A DNA stretch of 64,000 bases, taken from Microbacterium sp. LWO13-1.2 (lineage in GTDB: Bacteria; Actinomycetota; Actinomycetes; Actinomycetales; Microbacteriaceae). This document shows positions 1 to 8,365 of the stretch, one piece after another. The position numbers and the translations under genes are program-made. The stretch covers positions 1,984,001 through 2,048,000 of the forward strand of contig NZ_CP151634.1 of assembly GCF_038397725.1 (NCBI RefSeq). The letters are read 5' to 3'. Positions within the stretch are counted from its first letter, which is position 1. The number at the start of each line of letters is the position of its first letter. The notes under the pieces were generated by a model, which was given only the letters and a program-made list of their open reading frames with translations, did not search any database and was not told where the DNA came from.

Positions 1-1
1 C

Positions 2-736
2 ACCTTCCAGAACTTCCGCTGGGCCGACATGCCCGGCGCGCTCCTGCCTGACGATCCGAGCACCCCGGAACCGGCTGACTGGTACTCGCCGGAGGAGCTC
101 GCCGAGTTCCCGCTCTCGAGCAAGTCGCACTGGGATGTGCCGATCCAGGTGTCGAAGAACAAGACCGTCCACTTCCTCGTCTCGCACCCCACGCCGCCCA
201 CCTTCGATGGCGACGAGGACCGCAACGGCACGCGCAACCACGACGAGATCCGGTTCTGGGCCGATTACATCTCGGGCGGCAAGACCGGTGGGTACATCGT
301 CGACGATGCGGGCCGTGCCGGTGCTCTGAAGGGCGGCTCTCTGTTCGTCATCGCCGGCGACCAGAACGCCGACCCGAACGATGGCGACTCGACCGCGGGC
401 GCGATCGATCAGTTGCTGACGCACCCCAGGGTGAACACCGGATCGGTGCCGACCAGCGAGGGCGGCGCGGAGGCGGCGGAGCTGCAGGGCGGGGTCAATC
501 TCGAACACCTCGGTCGTTCCGCGGAGGACACCGCCGACTTCTCCGAGCCCCCGGGCAACTTGCGCGTCGACTACGTGCTGCCGAGCCGACAGATCAAGAT
601 CGTCGATTCCGGCGTGTTCTGGCCGACCGCGGCCGATCCGCTCTCCCGTCTCACGGGCACCTACCCGTTCCCGTCGAGCGACCACCGACTCGTGTGGGTG
701 GATGCCGACGTTCCCGGTGCGAAGTCCGGGCGCTGA
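2..736 (+). CDS. Endonuclease/exonuclease/phosphatase-family protein, C-terminal part
   Basis: The frame is open from the window edge, so the N-terminus is missing; about 244 residues are visible. The segment AGDQNADPNDGDS matches the GDxNxxP metal/phosphate-binding block of the EEP (DNase I-like) fold, and SSDHRLVWVD near the end matches the closing SDH block with the catalytic His. The VDYVLPS segment between them is typical of large bacterial EEP proteins. Members hydrolyse phosphodiester or phosphomonoester bonds and the large ones are usually secreted; the signal peptide would lie outside this window, so location is inferred. Substrate cannot be told. It is transcribed towards the convergent esterase gene, with 13 bases between the two stops. 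Confidence 0.85.
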   Translation, partial: TFQNFRWADMPGALLPDDPSTPEPADWYSPEELAEFPLSSKSHWDVPIQVSKNKTVHFLVSHPTPPTFDGDEDRNGTRNHDEIRFWADYISGGKTGGYIVDDAGRAGALKGGSLFVIAGDQNADPNDGDSTAGAIDQLLTHPRVNTGSVPTSEGGAEAAELQGGVNLEHLGRSAEDTADFSEPPGNLRVDYVLPSRQIKIVDSGVFWPTAADPLSRLTGTYPFPSSDHRLVWVDADVPGAKSGR

Positions 737-749
737 CGCGCGGAGCGAC

Positions 750-1415
750 TCAGCTCTTGCCGGCTGCCTCGGCGACGGCATCCCGCCACTTGGTGACGAA
801 AACGCCCACATCCGTGAGCTCCTGCTCCGAGATGCTGTGGGTGAGGCCGGGATACACACGTCCGGAAAGTTCGGAGTGTTCGGGCAGCCACTGGGCGGTG
901 TGGTCGACGAGGAACGCCGGGATGACGTCGTCGTGCGAGCCGCGCCCCCAGAAGACCGGCGGACGCCGCTCGCGCAGCGCTTCGTCATGGGGGAGATCGC
1001 CTGGCGCGACGTAGCCGCTGAGTGCGACCACCGCGCCGAAGCGCTCTGGCGCGAGGCGGAGTGCCTGCAGAGACACGGCGGCGCCCTGAGAGAACCCGAG
1101 GAGCGCGATATCGGATGTCGGGGCATGGGCGTCGAGCCAGGCGAGAAGCGATTCGGCCGCCGCCGACACGGCTGTGTAGTCGCGCCCGTTGAGACCCTCG
1201 ATCGGATACCAGGATCGCCCGGGCATCGGCCAGGGCGGGGCCAGGGGAGCGGCGACGGATGCCACGGCGATCCCGTCAGGGAGATAGGGAACCAGACCGA
1301 AGAGATCGTTCTCATCGGCACCGTAGCCGTGCAGGAGCACGATCAGCGGCATCCCTTCCCGCTTCTCGGGCGCCCACAGGGTCGCCGCGGCGTCGATGAC
1401 GAGGGAAGAACTCAT
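750..1415 (-). CDS. Alpha/beta hydrolase, phospholipase/carboxylesterase type
   Basis: 221 residues. An early LLHGYGADENDLFG block (oxyanion hole) is followed by the nucleophile elbow GFSQG, an Asp in the GRGSHDDVIP segment and a late His in YPGLTHS, which gives a complete Ser-Asp-His triad in the order of the YpfH/carboxylesterase family (about 200-230 residues). It is a cytoplasmic esterase with no signal peptide. I chose the ATG at 1415 because a CAGGAT -10-like box lies exactly 6 bases upstream and the residues before it are low-complexity; an upstream in-frame start at 1634 would overlap the divergent gene. Natural substrate unknown. Confidence 0.88.
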   Translation of the reverse strand: MSSSLVIDAAATLWAPEKREGMPLIVLLHGYGADENDLFGLVPYLPDGIAVASVAAPLAPPWPMPGRSWYPIEGLNGRDYTAVSAAAESLLAWLDAHAPTSDIALLGFSQGAAVSLQALRLAPERFGAVVALSGYVAPGDLPHDEALRERRPPVFWGRGSHDDVIPAFLVDHTAQWLPEHSELSGRVYPGLTHSISEQELTDVGVFVTKWRDAVAEAAGKS

Positions 1416-1421
1416 GCATCC

Positions 1422-1427
1422 ATCCTG
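1422..1427 (-). promoter_or_regulatory. Leaderless -10 box (CAGGAT) of the esterase gene
   Basis: CAGGAT on the minus strand, 6 bases before the ATG at 1415. The spacing equals that of the better TAnnnT boxes in this window; the first base departs from consensus. Confidence 0.45.
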
Positions 1428-1488
1428 CCAGCGATGTCGGACGGCCCATCGGATGGGCGCTGCCGTATGCGGATGCCGATGCGGCTGA

Positions 1489-1494
1489 TAGAAA
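1489..1494 (+). promoter_or_regulatory. Leaderless -10 box (TAGAAA) of the DUF4916 gene
   Basis: TAGAAA followed by 6 bases and the ATG at 1501; no ribosome binding site lies between them. Confidence 0.5.
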
Positions 1495-1500
1495 TGAGTC

Positions 1501-2094
1501 ATGTCCGTGCGCACCCCTGACCCCGACCCCGAACCGAATGACGGTCTCGGCGGTTTCGGCGACGGCTCAACCGGCGGGAACCCGGGCTGGCTGACCGACG
1601 TCGAGCTCGAGGAGGCGCGTCGCCGGCTTCCCATGCTCTACGTCGAGGCCATCCCGGTGCGCACCGACGGGTCAGGGCAGGTGACCGAGATCGGTATCCT
1701 GCTGCGGTCCACTCCGATGGGGGAGATGACCAGGACGATCGTGTCCGGCCGGGTCCGCTTCGGCGAGACCATCCGCGATGCGCTGTTCCGGCACGTCGAG
1801 AATGACCTCGGGCCGATGGCGTTCCCGTTGCTGCCGCCGCAGCCGCTGCCGTTCACGGTGGCCGAGTACTTCCCGATCCCTGGAGTCAGCGCGTACCACG
1901 ACGACCGGCAGCATGCGGTGTCTCTGGCGTTCGTCGTGCCGGTCACCGGCACCTGCGAGCCGCGTCAGGACGCGCTCGAGGTCACCTGGTTCCCGCCGGA
2001 GGCCGCTGCGTCCGACGCGGTTTCGGCCGAGATGGAGGGCGGCCGAGGCACTCTGATCCGCCTGGCGCTCGCGAACCTGGGGCTGCTCCGCTAG
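1501..2094 (+). CDS. DUF4916 / NUDIX-like hydrolase family protein
   Basis: 197 residues. After a Pro/Gly-rich N-terminus of about 35 residues comes the block LPMLYVEAIPVRTDGSGQV, then GEMTRTIVSGRVRFGET and a region ending TWFPPEAA. This is the layout of the actinobacterial DUF4916 group, which has a NUDIX-like fold but a degenerate NUDIX box: the canonical GX5EX7REUXEEXGU cannot be read here, so catalytic activity is doubtful. Monocistronic, and divergent from the esterase. The start is supported by the -10-like box 6 bases upstream. Function unknown; sure of family, unsure of chemistry. Confidence 0.78.
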   Translation: MSVRTPDPDPEPNDGLGGFGDGSTGGNPGWLTDVELEEARRRLPMLYVEAIPVRTDGSGQVTEIGILLRSTPMGEMTRTIVSGRVRFGETIRDALFRHVENDLGPMAFPLLPPQPLPFTVAEYFPIPGVSAYHDDRQHAVSLAFVVPVTGTCEPRQDALEVTWFPPEAAASDAVSAEMEGGRGTLIRLALANLGLLR

Positions 2095-2112
2095 CGAGCG
2101 CCGTCCGCGTGT

Positions 2113-2853
2113 TCAGTCGCGCAGGCGCGCCGCCAGCGCATCGAGCCGGACGCTGTCGACACCGGCAGCGCGAAGGTATGCCCGGACATCCAGTTCCGCG
2201 ATCCAGTCGCGAAGCACCGCGACACGATCGGCGATCCGCTCCTCGATCTCGTCGTCGCTGAACATCGGCTCGACGTATCCGCCCTGCCCGGGGATCGGCG
2301 TCGCTGGAAGGTCCCGCGCATGGCGCCGGCTCGCCTCGCGGAAGGCGGCGGCGTAGTCATCGGTGATCGCGTCCGGTGCGGCGCCGGTCAGCGCGAGCAG
2401 CATCGCCGAGATCATGCCGGTGCGGTCGCGTCCGCCCGCGCAGTGCACGAGCACAGCGCCCTGTGCATCGGCGATCGCGGTGAAGACGGCGGCAGCCTTC
2501 TCCGGATACATCTGCAGGTTGTCGGCGTACGAACGAGGGTGATCGAGCCACGGGCCGCAGACCCGCATGAACTCCGCGTCGTCCGGGTCCTCGGTCGGCG
2601 CGTGCACGATGTCGACGCCGGCGGAATGGTCGTCTGAGACCTGCGGATCCGTCTCCCGCCGTTTCCGTTCCGGCTCGTTGCGCAGATCGATCACTGTCGA
2701 GACACCGGCACCGCGGAGCGCGGTCCAGCCGGCGTCGGTCAGCGTCTCCGGGCGCCCCGAGCGGTAGACGCGACGCGCAGCAGTGATGCCGCCGTCCGCC
2801 AGCGGAAGGCCACCGAGATCGCGCAGGTTGAACGCGCCCTCCCAGTCGGTCAT
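2113..2853 (-). CDS. Tyrosine/serine protein phosphatase family protein
   Basis: 246 residues. The signature HCAGGRDRTG (Cys-X5-Arg P-loop) identifies the atypical tyrosine phosphatase group that includes mycobacterial PtpB/MPtpB-like and LipA-like enzymes; FNLRDLGG at the N-terminus and DLRNEPER before the P-loop are also typical. It should dephosphorylate phosphotyrosine, phosphoserine or phosphoinositide substrates in the cytoplasm or after export; no signal peptide is visible. Its ATG overlaps the stop of the upstream threonine aldolase gene by one base, so the two are co-transcribed and probably translationally coupled. A physiological link between the two products is not obvious. Confidence 0.9.
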   Translation of the reverse strand: MTDWEGAFNLRDLGGLPLADGGITAARRVYRSGRPETLTDAGWTALRGAGVSTVIDLRNEPERKRRETDPQVSDDHSAGVDIVHAPTEDPDDAEFMRVCGPWLDHPRSYADNLQMYPEKAAAVFTAIADAQGAVLVHCAGGRDRTGMISAMLLALTGAAPDAITDDYAAAFREASRRHARDLPATPIPGQGGYVEPMFSDDEIEERIADRVAVLRDWIAELDVRAYLRAAGVDSVRLDALAARLRD

Positions 2854-3917
2854 CAGCGGGTGAGGCGCGCGAGCTCGGCGACGAAGGCGTCGACATCTGA
2901 CTCCTCCGTGTCGAAGCCGCACATCCAGCGCACTTCGTTGCGCGCGGCATCCCAGTCGTAGAACCGGATCGATTCGCGCAGCGCATCGGCGATGCCGTCG
3001 GGCAGCGTCGCGAAGACGCCGTTCGACTGCGTCGGCTGGGTGAAGGCGACGCCGTTGATCGCCCCGTCCGCGATCCCCGCCTCGATCGCGCCGCGCAGAC
3101 GCTGGGCCATCGCGTTGGCGTGGCGGGCGTTGCGCAGCCACAGGTCGCCCTCGAGCAGGGCGATCAGCTGGGCCGACACGAAGCGCATCTTCGAGGACAG
3201 CTGCATGTTGAACTTGCGCGAATAGATGAGACCGTCGGATGCTTCGGGGTTCAGCACCACGATCGCCTCGCCGAGCATGGCGCCGTTCTTGGTGCCGCCG
3301 AAGCTGAGCACATCGACACCGACGTCGCTCGTGAAGGCACGAAGCGGCAGGTCGAGAGCGGCGGCGGCGTTGGAGAGCCGGGCGCCGTCGAGGTGCAGCT
3401 TCATGCCGCGCTCGTGCGCATGATCGGCGATGGCGCGGATCTCGTCGGCGGTGTACAGGGTGCCCAGTTCGGTCGACTGCGTGATCGAGACCACGAGCGG
3501 CTGCGCACGGTGCTCATCGCCCCAGCCCCAAGCCTCGCGGTCGATGAGCTCGGGGGTGAGCTTGCCGTCGTCGGCGGGGACGGTGAGCAGCTTGAATCCG
3601 CCGATGCGCTCGGGCGCTCCGCCTTCGTCGACGTTGATGTGCGCGGTGGATGCCGCGATCACGGCGCCCCAGCGCGGGAGCATCGACTGCAGCCCGGTGA
3701 CGTTCGCGCCGGTGCCGTTGAACACCGGGAAGGCCTCCACGCCTTCGCCGAAGTGCTGCTGGAACACCTCCTGCAGGCGGGCCGTGTAGAAATCCTCTCC
3801 GTAGGCGACCTGGTGGCCGCCGTTCGCCGCCGCGATGGCCGCGAGGACCTCGGGGTGGATGCCGGAGTAGTTGTCACTGGCGAAGCCCCGGATCGCGGGG
3901 TCATGCTGGATGCTCAC
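2853..3917 (-). CDS. ltaE: Low-specificity L-threonine aldolase
   Basis: 354 residues, the usual size for the family. A PLP-dependent fold-type I enzyme that cleaves L-threonine or allo-threonine to glycine and acetaldehyde. Key signs are GTGANVTG near residue 70, HLDGARLSNA (PLP-binding Asp-Gly-Ala-Arg) and the Schiff-base lysine in SFGGTKNGAML. I chose the GTG at 3917 because a TAGGCT -10 box lies exactly 6 bases upstream, which implies a leaderless mRNA. First gene of a two-gene operon with the phosphatase. Confidence 0.93.
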   Translation of the reverse strand: MSIQHDPAIRGFASDNYSGIHPEVLAAIAAANGGHQVAYGEDFYTARLQEVFQQHFGEGVEAFPVFNGTGANVTGLQSMLPRWGAVIAASTAHINVDEGGAPERIGGFKLLTVPADDGKLTPELIDREAWGWGDEHRAQPLVVSITQSTELGTLYTADEIRAIADHAHERGMKLHLDGARLSNAAAALDLPLRAFTSDVGVDVLSFGGTKNGAMLGEAIVVLNPEASDGLIYSRKFNMQLSSKMRFVSAQLIALLEGDLWLRNARHANAMAQRLRGAIEAGIADGAINGVAFTQPTQSNGVFATLPDGIADALRESIRFYDWDAARNEVRWMCGFDTEESDVDAFVAELARLTR

Positions 3918-3923
3918 TGCACA

Positions 3924-3929
3924 AGCCTA
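3924..3929 (-). promoter_or_regulatory. Leaderless -10 box (TAGGCT) of ltaE
   Basis: TAGGCT on the minus strand with 6 bases to the GTG at 3917. Confidence 0.65.
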
Positions 3930-4106
3930 TTGCCCGGGCGGGACCGCCCGGCTCACGGCGAGAGAGCTCGAGGGAGAGCACGAACTTCGCAGAACCGCAG
4001 CTGCTTCGCAGGGATGCTGCGATTTCCTGCGAAGTCAGTGACGTTCTGCGAGAGGGGGCGACCATGACAGAGACGAAGGGCACTACCGGATGTCGGAGCC
4101 CCGATC

Positions 4107-4112
4107 TACGCT
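4107..4112 (+). promoter_or_regulatory. Leaderless -10 box (TACGCT) before the MFS gene
   Basis: TACGCT followed by 7 bases and an in-frame GTG at 4120. This pattern favours GTG 4120 over the upstream ATG at 4090 as the true start. Confidence 0.5.
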
Positions 4113-4119
4113 CGATCCT

Positions 4120-5634
4120 GTGACCGATACCGCAGATTCCGCGGGCACGACCCGCGAAGCCGCAGGCCCCTCAGCACCGGGTGACCCGCGCACGCGTGCG
4201 TTCGCCAATGTCCTCGTGAACACCCTCATCGCCAATGTGACGACGAGCTTCCTGTGGTTCGCCCTCACCTTCTGGGTGTACATCGAGACCCAGTCGGTAC
4301 TGGCCACCGGCATCATCGGCGGCGCGTACATGCTGTTCGTCGCCTTCTTCGCGATGCTGTTCGGCACGATCGTCGATCGGCACCGCAAGCACACCGTCAT
4401 GGTGATCTCCAGTGTCATCTCCGCCGGTGCCTTCCTCATCGCCGGCGTGCTCTACCTCTGGCAGCCCGAGTCGGCTCTGCTCGACCTCACCGGTCCCTGG
4501 TTCTGGTTGTTCTCGGGGGTCATCCTCTTCGGCGGCGTGATCGAGCAGCTGCGCAACATCGCGCTGTCCACGACCGTGACCCTGCTGATCCCCGAAGAGA
4601 AGCGGGCGAACGCCAACGGCCTGGTCGGCACCGTTCAGGGCATCGCCTTCATGGTGACGAGCGTGTTCTCCGGGCTCTCCATCGGCTTCCTCGGCATGGG
4701 GTGGACCCTCGCGATCGCGATCGGCGCGATGGCGCTGACCTTCGCGCACCTGTTGTTCGTGCGCATCCCCGAGGGGGCTCCTGAACCTGATCCGAACGCA
4801 TCGAGCGCACTCGACTTCCGCGGCAGCGTCCAGGCGATCCGGCTCGCGCCCGGCCTGTTCGCGCTCATCATCTTCTCCACGTTCAACAACCTCATCGGTG
4901 GCGTCTACATGGCCCTGATGGACCCGTATGGACTCACGCTGTTCTCCCCGCAGATCTGGGGCATCGTCCTGGGCGTCTCGTCGACGGGCTTCATCATCGG
5001 CGGCGCGATGGTGGCGAAGTTCGGTCTCGGCAAGCGGCCGATGCGCACGATGCTGCTCGTCGTCATCGCGATGGGGCTCCTCGGCGCGGTGTTCATGATC
5101 CGCGAGTGGTGGTGGCTGTTCGCGCTCGGAATGCTCGTCTACATGGCACTGATCCCGCCCGTCGAGGCCGCGGAACAGACGGTGATCCAGAAGGTCGTGC
5201 CGTTCCAGCGCCAGGGTCGGGTGTTCGGAGTTGCCGCCGCGATGGAGGCGGGGGCGGCCCCGATCACGGCTTTCCTGATCGCTCCGATCGCCGAGTTCCT
5301 GATCATCCCCTACATGAAGACACCGGCCGGTCAGCGGCAGTGGGCCTGGCTGCTCGGCGAGGGCGAGGCCCGCGGGATCGCGCTCATCTGCCTTTTCGCC
5401 GGGCTCATCATGGTCGTTGCCGCGACGCTCGCGTTCTTCACCCGTTCGTATCGCAAGCTGACCGATCTGTACGCGCACGCGCCCGAGCAGGAGATCGACG
5501 CCGGCGAGTCAGACGCCGCCGAGGCGACGGATACCGCAAGTGCAGATGCAGATGCAGAGCGGGCGGATCGCGAGGGCGTGCTCGATGCGCCCCCGCCCGT
5601 CCGCGGTCAGGCGCCGGACTACCGGGGTCCTTGA
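4120..5634 (+). CDS. MFS transporter, drug-exporter type
   Basis: 504 residues from the GTG at 4120, or 514 from the ATG at 4090, which has only a weak GAAGGG ribosome binding site. About 12 hydrophobic segments, an acidic Asp/Glu/Ala-rich cytoplasmic tail of about 60 residues, and a loop after the second segment (GTIVDRHRKHT) that matches the MFS motif A region with basic residues. Closest in character to the MFS_3/enterobactin-exporter-like group. Substrate unknown. It stands alone, convergent with the SDR gene; the two stops are 12 bases apart. Confidence 0.85.
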   Translation: MTDTADSAGTTREAAGPSAPGDPRTRAFANVLVNTLIANVTTSFLWFALTFWVYIETQSVLATGIIGGAYMLFVAFFAMLFGTIVDRHRKHTVMVISSVISAGAFLIAGVLYLWQPESALLDLTGPWFWLFSGVILFGGVIEQLRNIALSTTVTLLIPEEKRANANGLVGTVQGIAFMVTSVFSGLSIGFLGMGWTLAIAIGAMALTFAHLLFVRIPEGAPEPDPNASSALDFRGSVQAIRLAPGLFALIIFSTFNNLIGGVYMALMDPYGLTLFSPQIWGIVLGVSSTGFIIGGAMVAKFGLGKRPMRTMLLVVIAMGLLGAVFMIREWWWLFALGMLVYMALIPPVEAAEQTVIQKVVPFQRQGRVFGVAAAMEAGAAPITAFLIAPIAEFLIIPYMKTPAGQRQWAWLLGEGEARGIALICLFAGLIMVVAATLAFFTRSYRKLTDLYAHAPEQEIDAGESDAAEATDTASADADAERADREGVLDAPPPVRGQAPDYRGP

Positions 5635-5646
5635 AGCGGAGGTCGT

Positions 5647-6309
5647 TCAGGCGTCGAGGTCGATGATCCGGTCGTTGAGTTCGGTGGCGTCGTCGTCCCA
5701 CAGCCCTGCGATCGCGCGCGCCAGAGACTCTGAATCGAGAGCCTTGGCGCGGAACACGACGGATGCCGCGCGCTGCGGCTCTCCGGCATCCCGCGCCGTC
5801 TTCGCGAAGCCCTGCGCGACGGCGCGCGTCCACGCTTCGCTCGCGGCCTTCACCGCGGCGTAGTTCGCGCCGCCGGCCAGCGGGCGAGCGACGGCGGTCG
5901 ACGAGACGATCGCGAAGCGACCGGCCTCCGCTGCGCGAAGCGCTGCGTCGAAAGCGCGGCTGGTCGCACGAACCGCCTCCAGTGCGGGCAGCAGCGCCAG
6001 GAAGTCTTCGTCGGACTGTCCGGCGAGTCCGCCGCCGCCGCGCCAGCCGCCGACCAACGGCACGAGGGCATCGACGGGGCCGAGGCGCTCTGCCAGCGCC
6101 GTCATGTCGGACAGCGAAGTCGCATCAGCGATCTCGACCTGCGCGCCTGCCGCATGCAGCGGCTCCAGGCGTGCGGCCGAACGGCCGGTGGCCACCACGT
6201 GCGCCCCGGCAGCGATCAGGGCGCGGGCGACGGCGAGACCCGAGTCGCTTGTCGCGCCAGCCAGCACGATGGTGCGTCCGGAGACGCCTGCAGCATCCGA
6301 TGCGTTCAT
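5647..6309 (-). CDS. SDR-family NAD(P)-dependent oxidoreductase
   Basis: 220 residues, short classical SDR. The Rossmann glycine motif is GATSDSGLA near residue 18 (a variant of TGxxxGxG), followed by ATGRSAARL, which has an Arg suited to NADP(H). The active-site Ser lies in AIVSSTA and the YxxxK pair in NYAAVKAASEAW. It ends with FRAKALDSESLARAIAGLW. Substrate unknown. Preceded on the minus strand by GAAAG as a weak ribosome binding site. It may share its transcript direction with the DUF6421 gene, but a hairpin separates them. Confidence 0.87.
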   Translation of the reverse strand: MNASDAAGVSGRTIVLAGATSDSGLAVARALIAAGAHVVATGRSAARLEPLHAAGAQVEIADATSLSDMTALAERLGPVDALVPLVGGWRGGGGLAGQSDEDFLALLPALEAVRATSRAFDAALRAAEAGRFAIVSSTAVARPLAGGANYAAVKAASEAWTRAVAQGFAKTARDAGEPQRAASVVFRAKALDSESLARAIAGLWDDDATELNDRIIDLDA

Positions 6310-6332
6310 GAGTTCACTTTCGTGGATCGATG

Positions 6333-6375
6333 CGACTTCGGCGGCCGATCCCTGAGGATGTGGCCGCCGAAGTCG
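6333..6375 (-). terminator. Hairpin after the DUF6421 gene
   Basis: Perfect 14-base arms (CGACTTCGGCGGCC and its complement) around a 15-base loop, just past the stop of the DUF6421 gene at 6406. No T-run follows, so it may stop or stabilise the transcript rather than be a classical intrinsic terminator. Confidence 0.6.
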
Positions 6376-6405
6376 TTCAGGCTGGTGCGTCGACGTGAAG
6401 TCTTC

Positions 6406-7836
6406 TCAGTCGTCGGTGCCGCGGATGCCGACGGTCGATTCGATGACCGGCTTCATCTTCTTGTCGAGGGCCTCGAAGAACATCGACAGCGGGAACTCGT
6501 CGTCCAGTACGGCGTCGGTGAAGCCCTTCGGTGCGCCCATCAGGACCTCGTCCGACAGGCCACGAGCCCACGCGGATGCCGGGTGGGGGGTGAGCACGCT
6601 GCGCACCAGGTCGTACGCGGCGAGCCAGTGCGACGTCTTCGGGCGGTCGATCGAGCGCCAGTAGAGTTCGTCGATCGCGTCACCGAGGGCGACGACGGCA
6701 TCCGGCACGCCGTCCCAGTCGAACGCGAGCTGCGTGTCGGTCCAGTGCAGCACGCCGCGCTGGTGCAGCCAGGCGAACAGGAGCTGGCCGCCGAGGCCGT
6801 CGTAGTTGCGCACCCGCGAACCGGTGATCGAGAACCGGAAGATCCGGTCGAAGATGACGGCGTACTGCGCGAGGGGAGCGTGCTCGAGCATCTCCTGCTC
6901 GGCTGCCGTGAGCTCCTCGCCGTTCGAAACGCGCGCCGACAGCGAGCGCTGGATCTTCACCGACTCGCGGAACGCGGTCAGGTCGCACCGCAGCTCCTCG
7001 AGCGAGTAGAGGAAGAACGGCATGCGCTGCTTGATCATGAAAGGGTCGAACGGCAGATCTCCGCGCATGTGCGTGCGGTCGTGGATGATGTCCCACATCA
7101 CGAAGGCCCGCTCAGTGAGCGCCTGATCGTCGAGCATCGCTGCGGCGGCGGCCGGCATCTCCAGCTTCGTGATCTCCGCCGCTGCGCGGGTCACGCGGCG
7201 GTACCGGGCGGCCTCGCGGTCCTGGAAGATCGCGCCCCACGTGAAGGTCGGGATCTCGCGCATCGCGACGGTCTCCGGGAACAGCACTGCCGAGTTCGTG
7301 TCGTAGCCGGGCGTGAAGTCGACCAGGCGCAGCGAGAGGAACAGCTTGTTGCCGTAGTCGCCGGCTTCGAGCTCCGCGATGAAGTCCGGCCAGATCGCCT
7401 CCACGATGAGCGCCTCGACGAGGCGGTCGCTGGAGCCGTTCTGCGTGTACATCGGGAACACGACCAGGTGGCGGATCCCGTCGACGCGGTGCAGCTGCGG
7501 CTGGAAGGCCACGAGCGAGTCGTAGAAGTCCGGTACGCCGAAGCCGTCGGCAGCCCAGCGGTCGAAGTCGACGATGGATGCGGTCAGGTAGTCGGCGTCG
7601 TGCGGGAAAACGGGCGCGAGTGCGCGGATGCCGGCCGTGATCGCGGCGACGAGCTCGCGTGCTGCGGCGTGGTGCGTGGCATCCGGAATCGAGCCGTCCT
7701 TGGTCTGCAGCTCGCGGATCGCGATCGCCGCGTCCTTGAGCTGGATCCAGGCGGCGGATGCTTCGACGAGGGAAGCGTCCTCGACGACCTCGGGTTCGCC
7801 GACGAAAGCGTTGCTGTGGGTGGTGGTGAGGGACAT
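6406..7836 (-). CDS. DUF6421 family protein
   Basis: 476 residues, soluble, no signal peptide. I recognise it as the actinobacterial DUF6421 family by its layout: an N-terminal region with HHAAARELVAAITAGI, a central DYLTASIVDFDRWAADGFGVPDFYDSL segment, MWDIIHDRTHMRGDLPFDPFMIKQR, and a C-terminal tail rich in Trp and aromatic residues. No enzymatic motif can be assigned with confidence, although HDRTHMRGD contains a His pair. The ATG at 7836 has a good GGAGGT ribosome binding site, which contrasts with the leaderless neighbours. It is divergent from an Lrp/AsnC regulator that probably controls it. Function unknown; possibly amino-acid linked, given Lrp. Confidence 0.8.
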   Translation of the reverse strand: MSLTTTHSNAFVGEPEVVEDASLVEASAAWIQLKDAAIAIRELQTKDGSIPDATHHAAARELVAAITAGIRALAPVFPHDADYLTASIVDFDRWAADGFGVPDFYDSLVAFQPQLHRVDGIRHLVVFPMYTQNGSSDRLVEALIVEAIWPDFIAELEAGDYGNKLFLSLRLVDFTPGYDTNSAVLFPETVAMREIPTFTWGAIFQDREAARYRRVTRAAAEITKLEMPAAAAAMLDDQALTERAFVMWDIIHDRTHMRGDLPFDPFMIKQRMPFFLYSLEELRCDLTAFRESVKIQRSLSARVSNGEELTAAEQEMLEHAPLAQYAVIFDRIFRFSITGSRVRNYDGLGGQLLFAWLHQRGVLHWTDTQLAFDWDGVPDAVVALGDAIDELYWRSIDRPKTSHWLAAYDLVRSVLTPHPASAWARGLSDEVLMGAPKGFTDAVLDDEFPLSMFFEALDKKMKPVIESTVGIRGTDD

Positions 7837-7869
7837 CGGGACCTCCGATCGCTGAATGCAGGAAATATT

Positions 7870-7883
7870 CCGGCGATTGCCGG
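7870..7883. promoter_or_regulatory. Inverted repeat in the DUF6421/Lrp intergenic region
   Basis: CCGGC-GATT-GCCGG, a palindrome with 5-base arms, lies midway between the divergent DUF6421 and Lrp starts (7837-7906) in a local AT-rich stretch. It is a candidate Lrp operator serving both promoters. Confidence 0.45.
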
Positions 7884-7906
7884 TAACTACAGTTATTATT
7901 CCATGC

Positions 7907-8362
7907 ATGGATGATCCTGTCGACCACGCCATCCTCGCTGCCATCTCCCTCGACGGGCGTGCCACGCTGTCGCAACTGTCGGATGCCGTCGGGCTCTCGG
8001 TGTCGGCCGTGCAGTCGCGCCTGCGCCGCCTCGAGACCCGCGGTGTCATCGCCGGTTACCGGGCGATCCTCGATCCGGAAGCGGTCGGAACACCGCTGTC
8101 GGCGTTCATCGAGATCACGCCCCTCGATCCCGCTCAGCCGGACAATGCCCCGGAGCTTCTCGAGCACCTCACCGCGATCGAAGCGTGCCATTCGATCGCC
8201 GGCGACGCCAGCTACATGCTCTTCGTGCGGGTCGCCTCGCCGCGGGCGCTGGAGGAACTCGTCCGCGACATCCGCCTCTCCGCGAACGTCAGCACTCGCA
8301 CGACGGTCGTGCTGCAGACCTATTACGAGCACCGGCCCCTCGTCACGGCCGAAACGCCGTAG
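7907..8362 (+). CDS. Lrp/AsnC family transcriptional regulator
   Basis: 151 residues. An N-terminal winged helix (DHAILAAISLDGRATLSQLSDAVGLSVSAVQSRLRRLE) is followed by the linker GVIAGYRAILDPEAVG and a C-terminal RAM/ligand-binding domain (CHSIAGDASYMLFVRVASPRALEEL). The family forms dimers to octamers that sense amino acids. I start at ATG 7907 because the family begins just before DxxIL; an ATG at 7856 would add 17 residues unlike the family. Divergent from the DUF6421 gene, a pairing that suggests it is the local regulator. Confidence 0.92.
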   Translation: MDDPVDHAILAAISLDGRATLSQLSDAVGLSVSAVQSRLRRLETRGVIAGYRAILDPEAVGTPLSAFIEITPLDPAQPDNAPELLEHLTAIEACHSIAGDASYMLFVRVASPRALEELVRDIRLSANVSTRTTVVLQTYYEHRPLVTAETP

Positions 8363-8365
8363 GGG

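Noticed and set aside
4064..4123. 19-codon frame starting at ATG 4064 before the MFS gene
   Set aside because: Short, overlapping the MFS start, with no conserved content visible; more likely chance.
6154..7914. 586-codon open frame antisense to the DUF6421 gene
   Set aside because: Shadow of a recognised family; the DUF6421 frame has the ribosome binding site and similarity.
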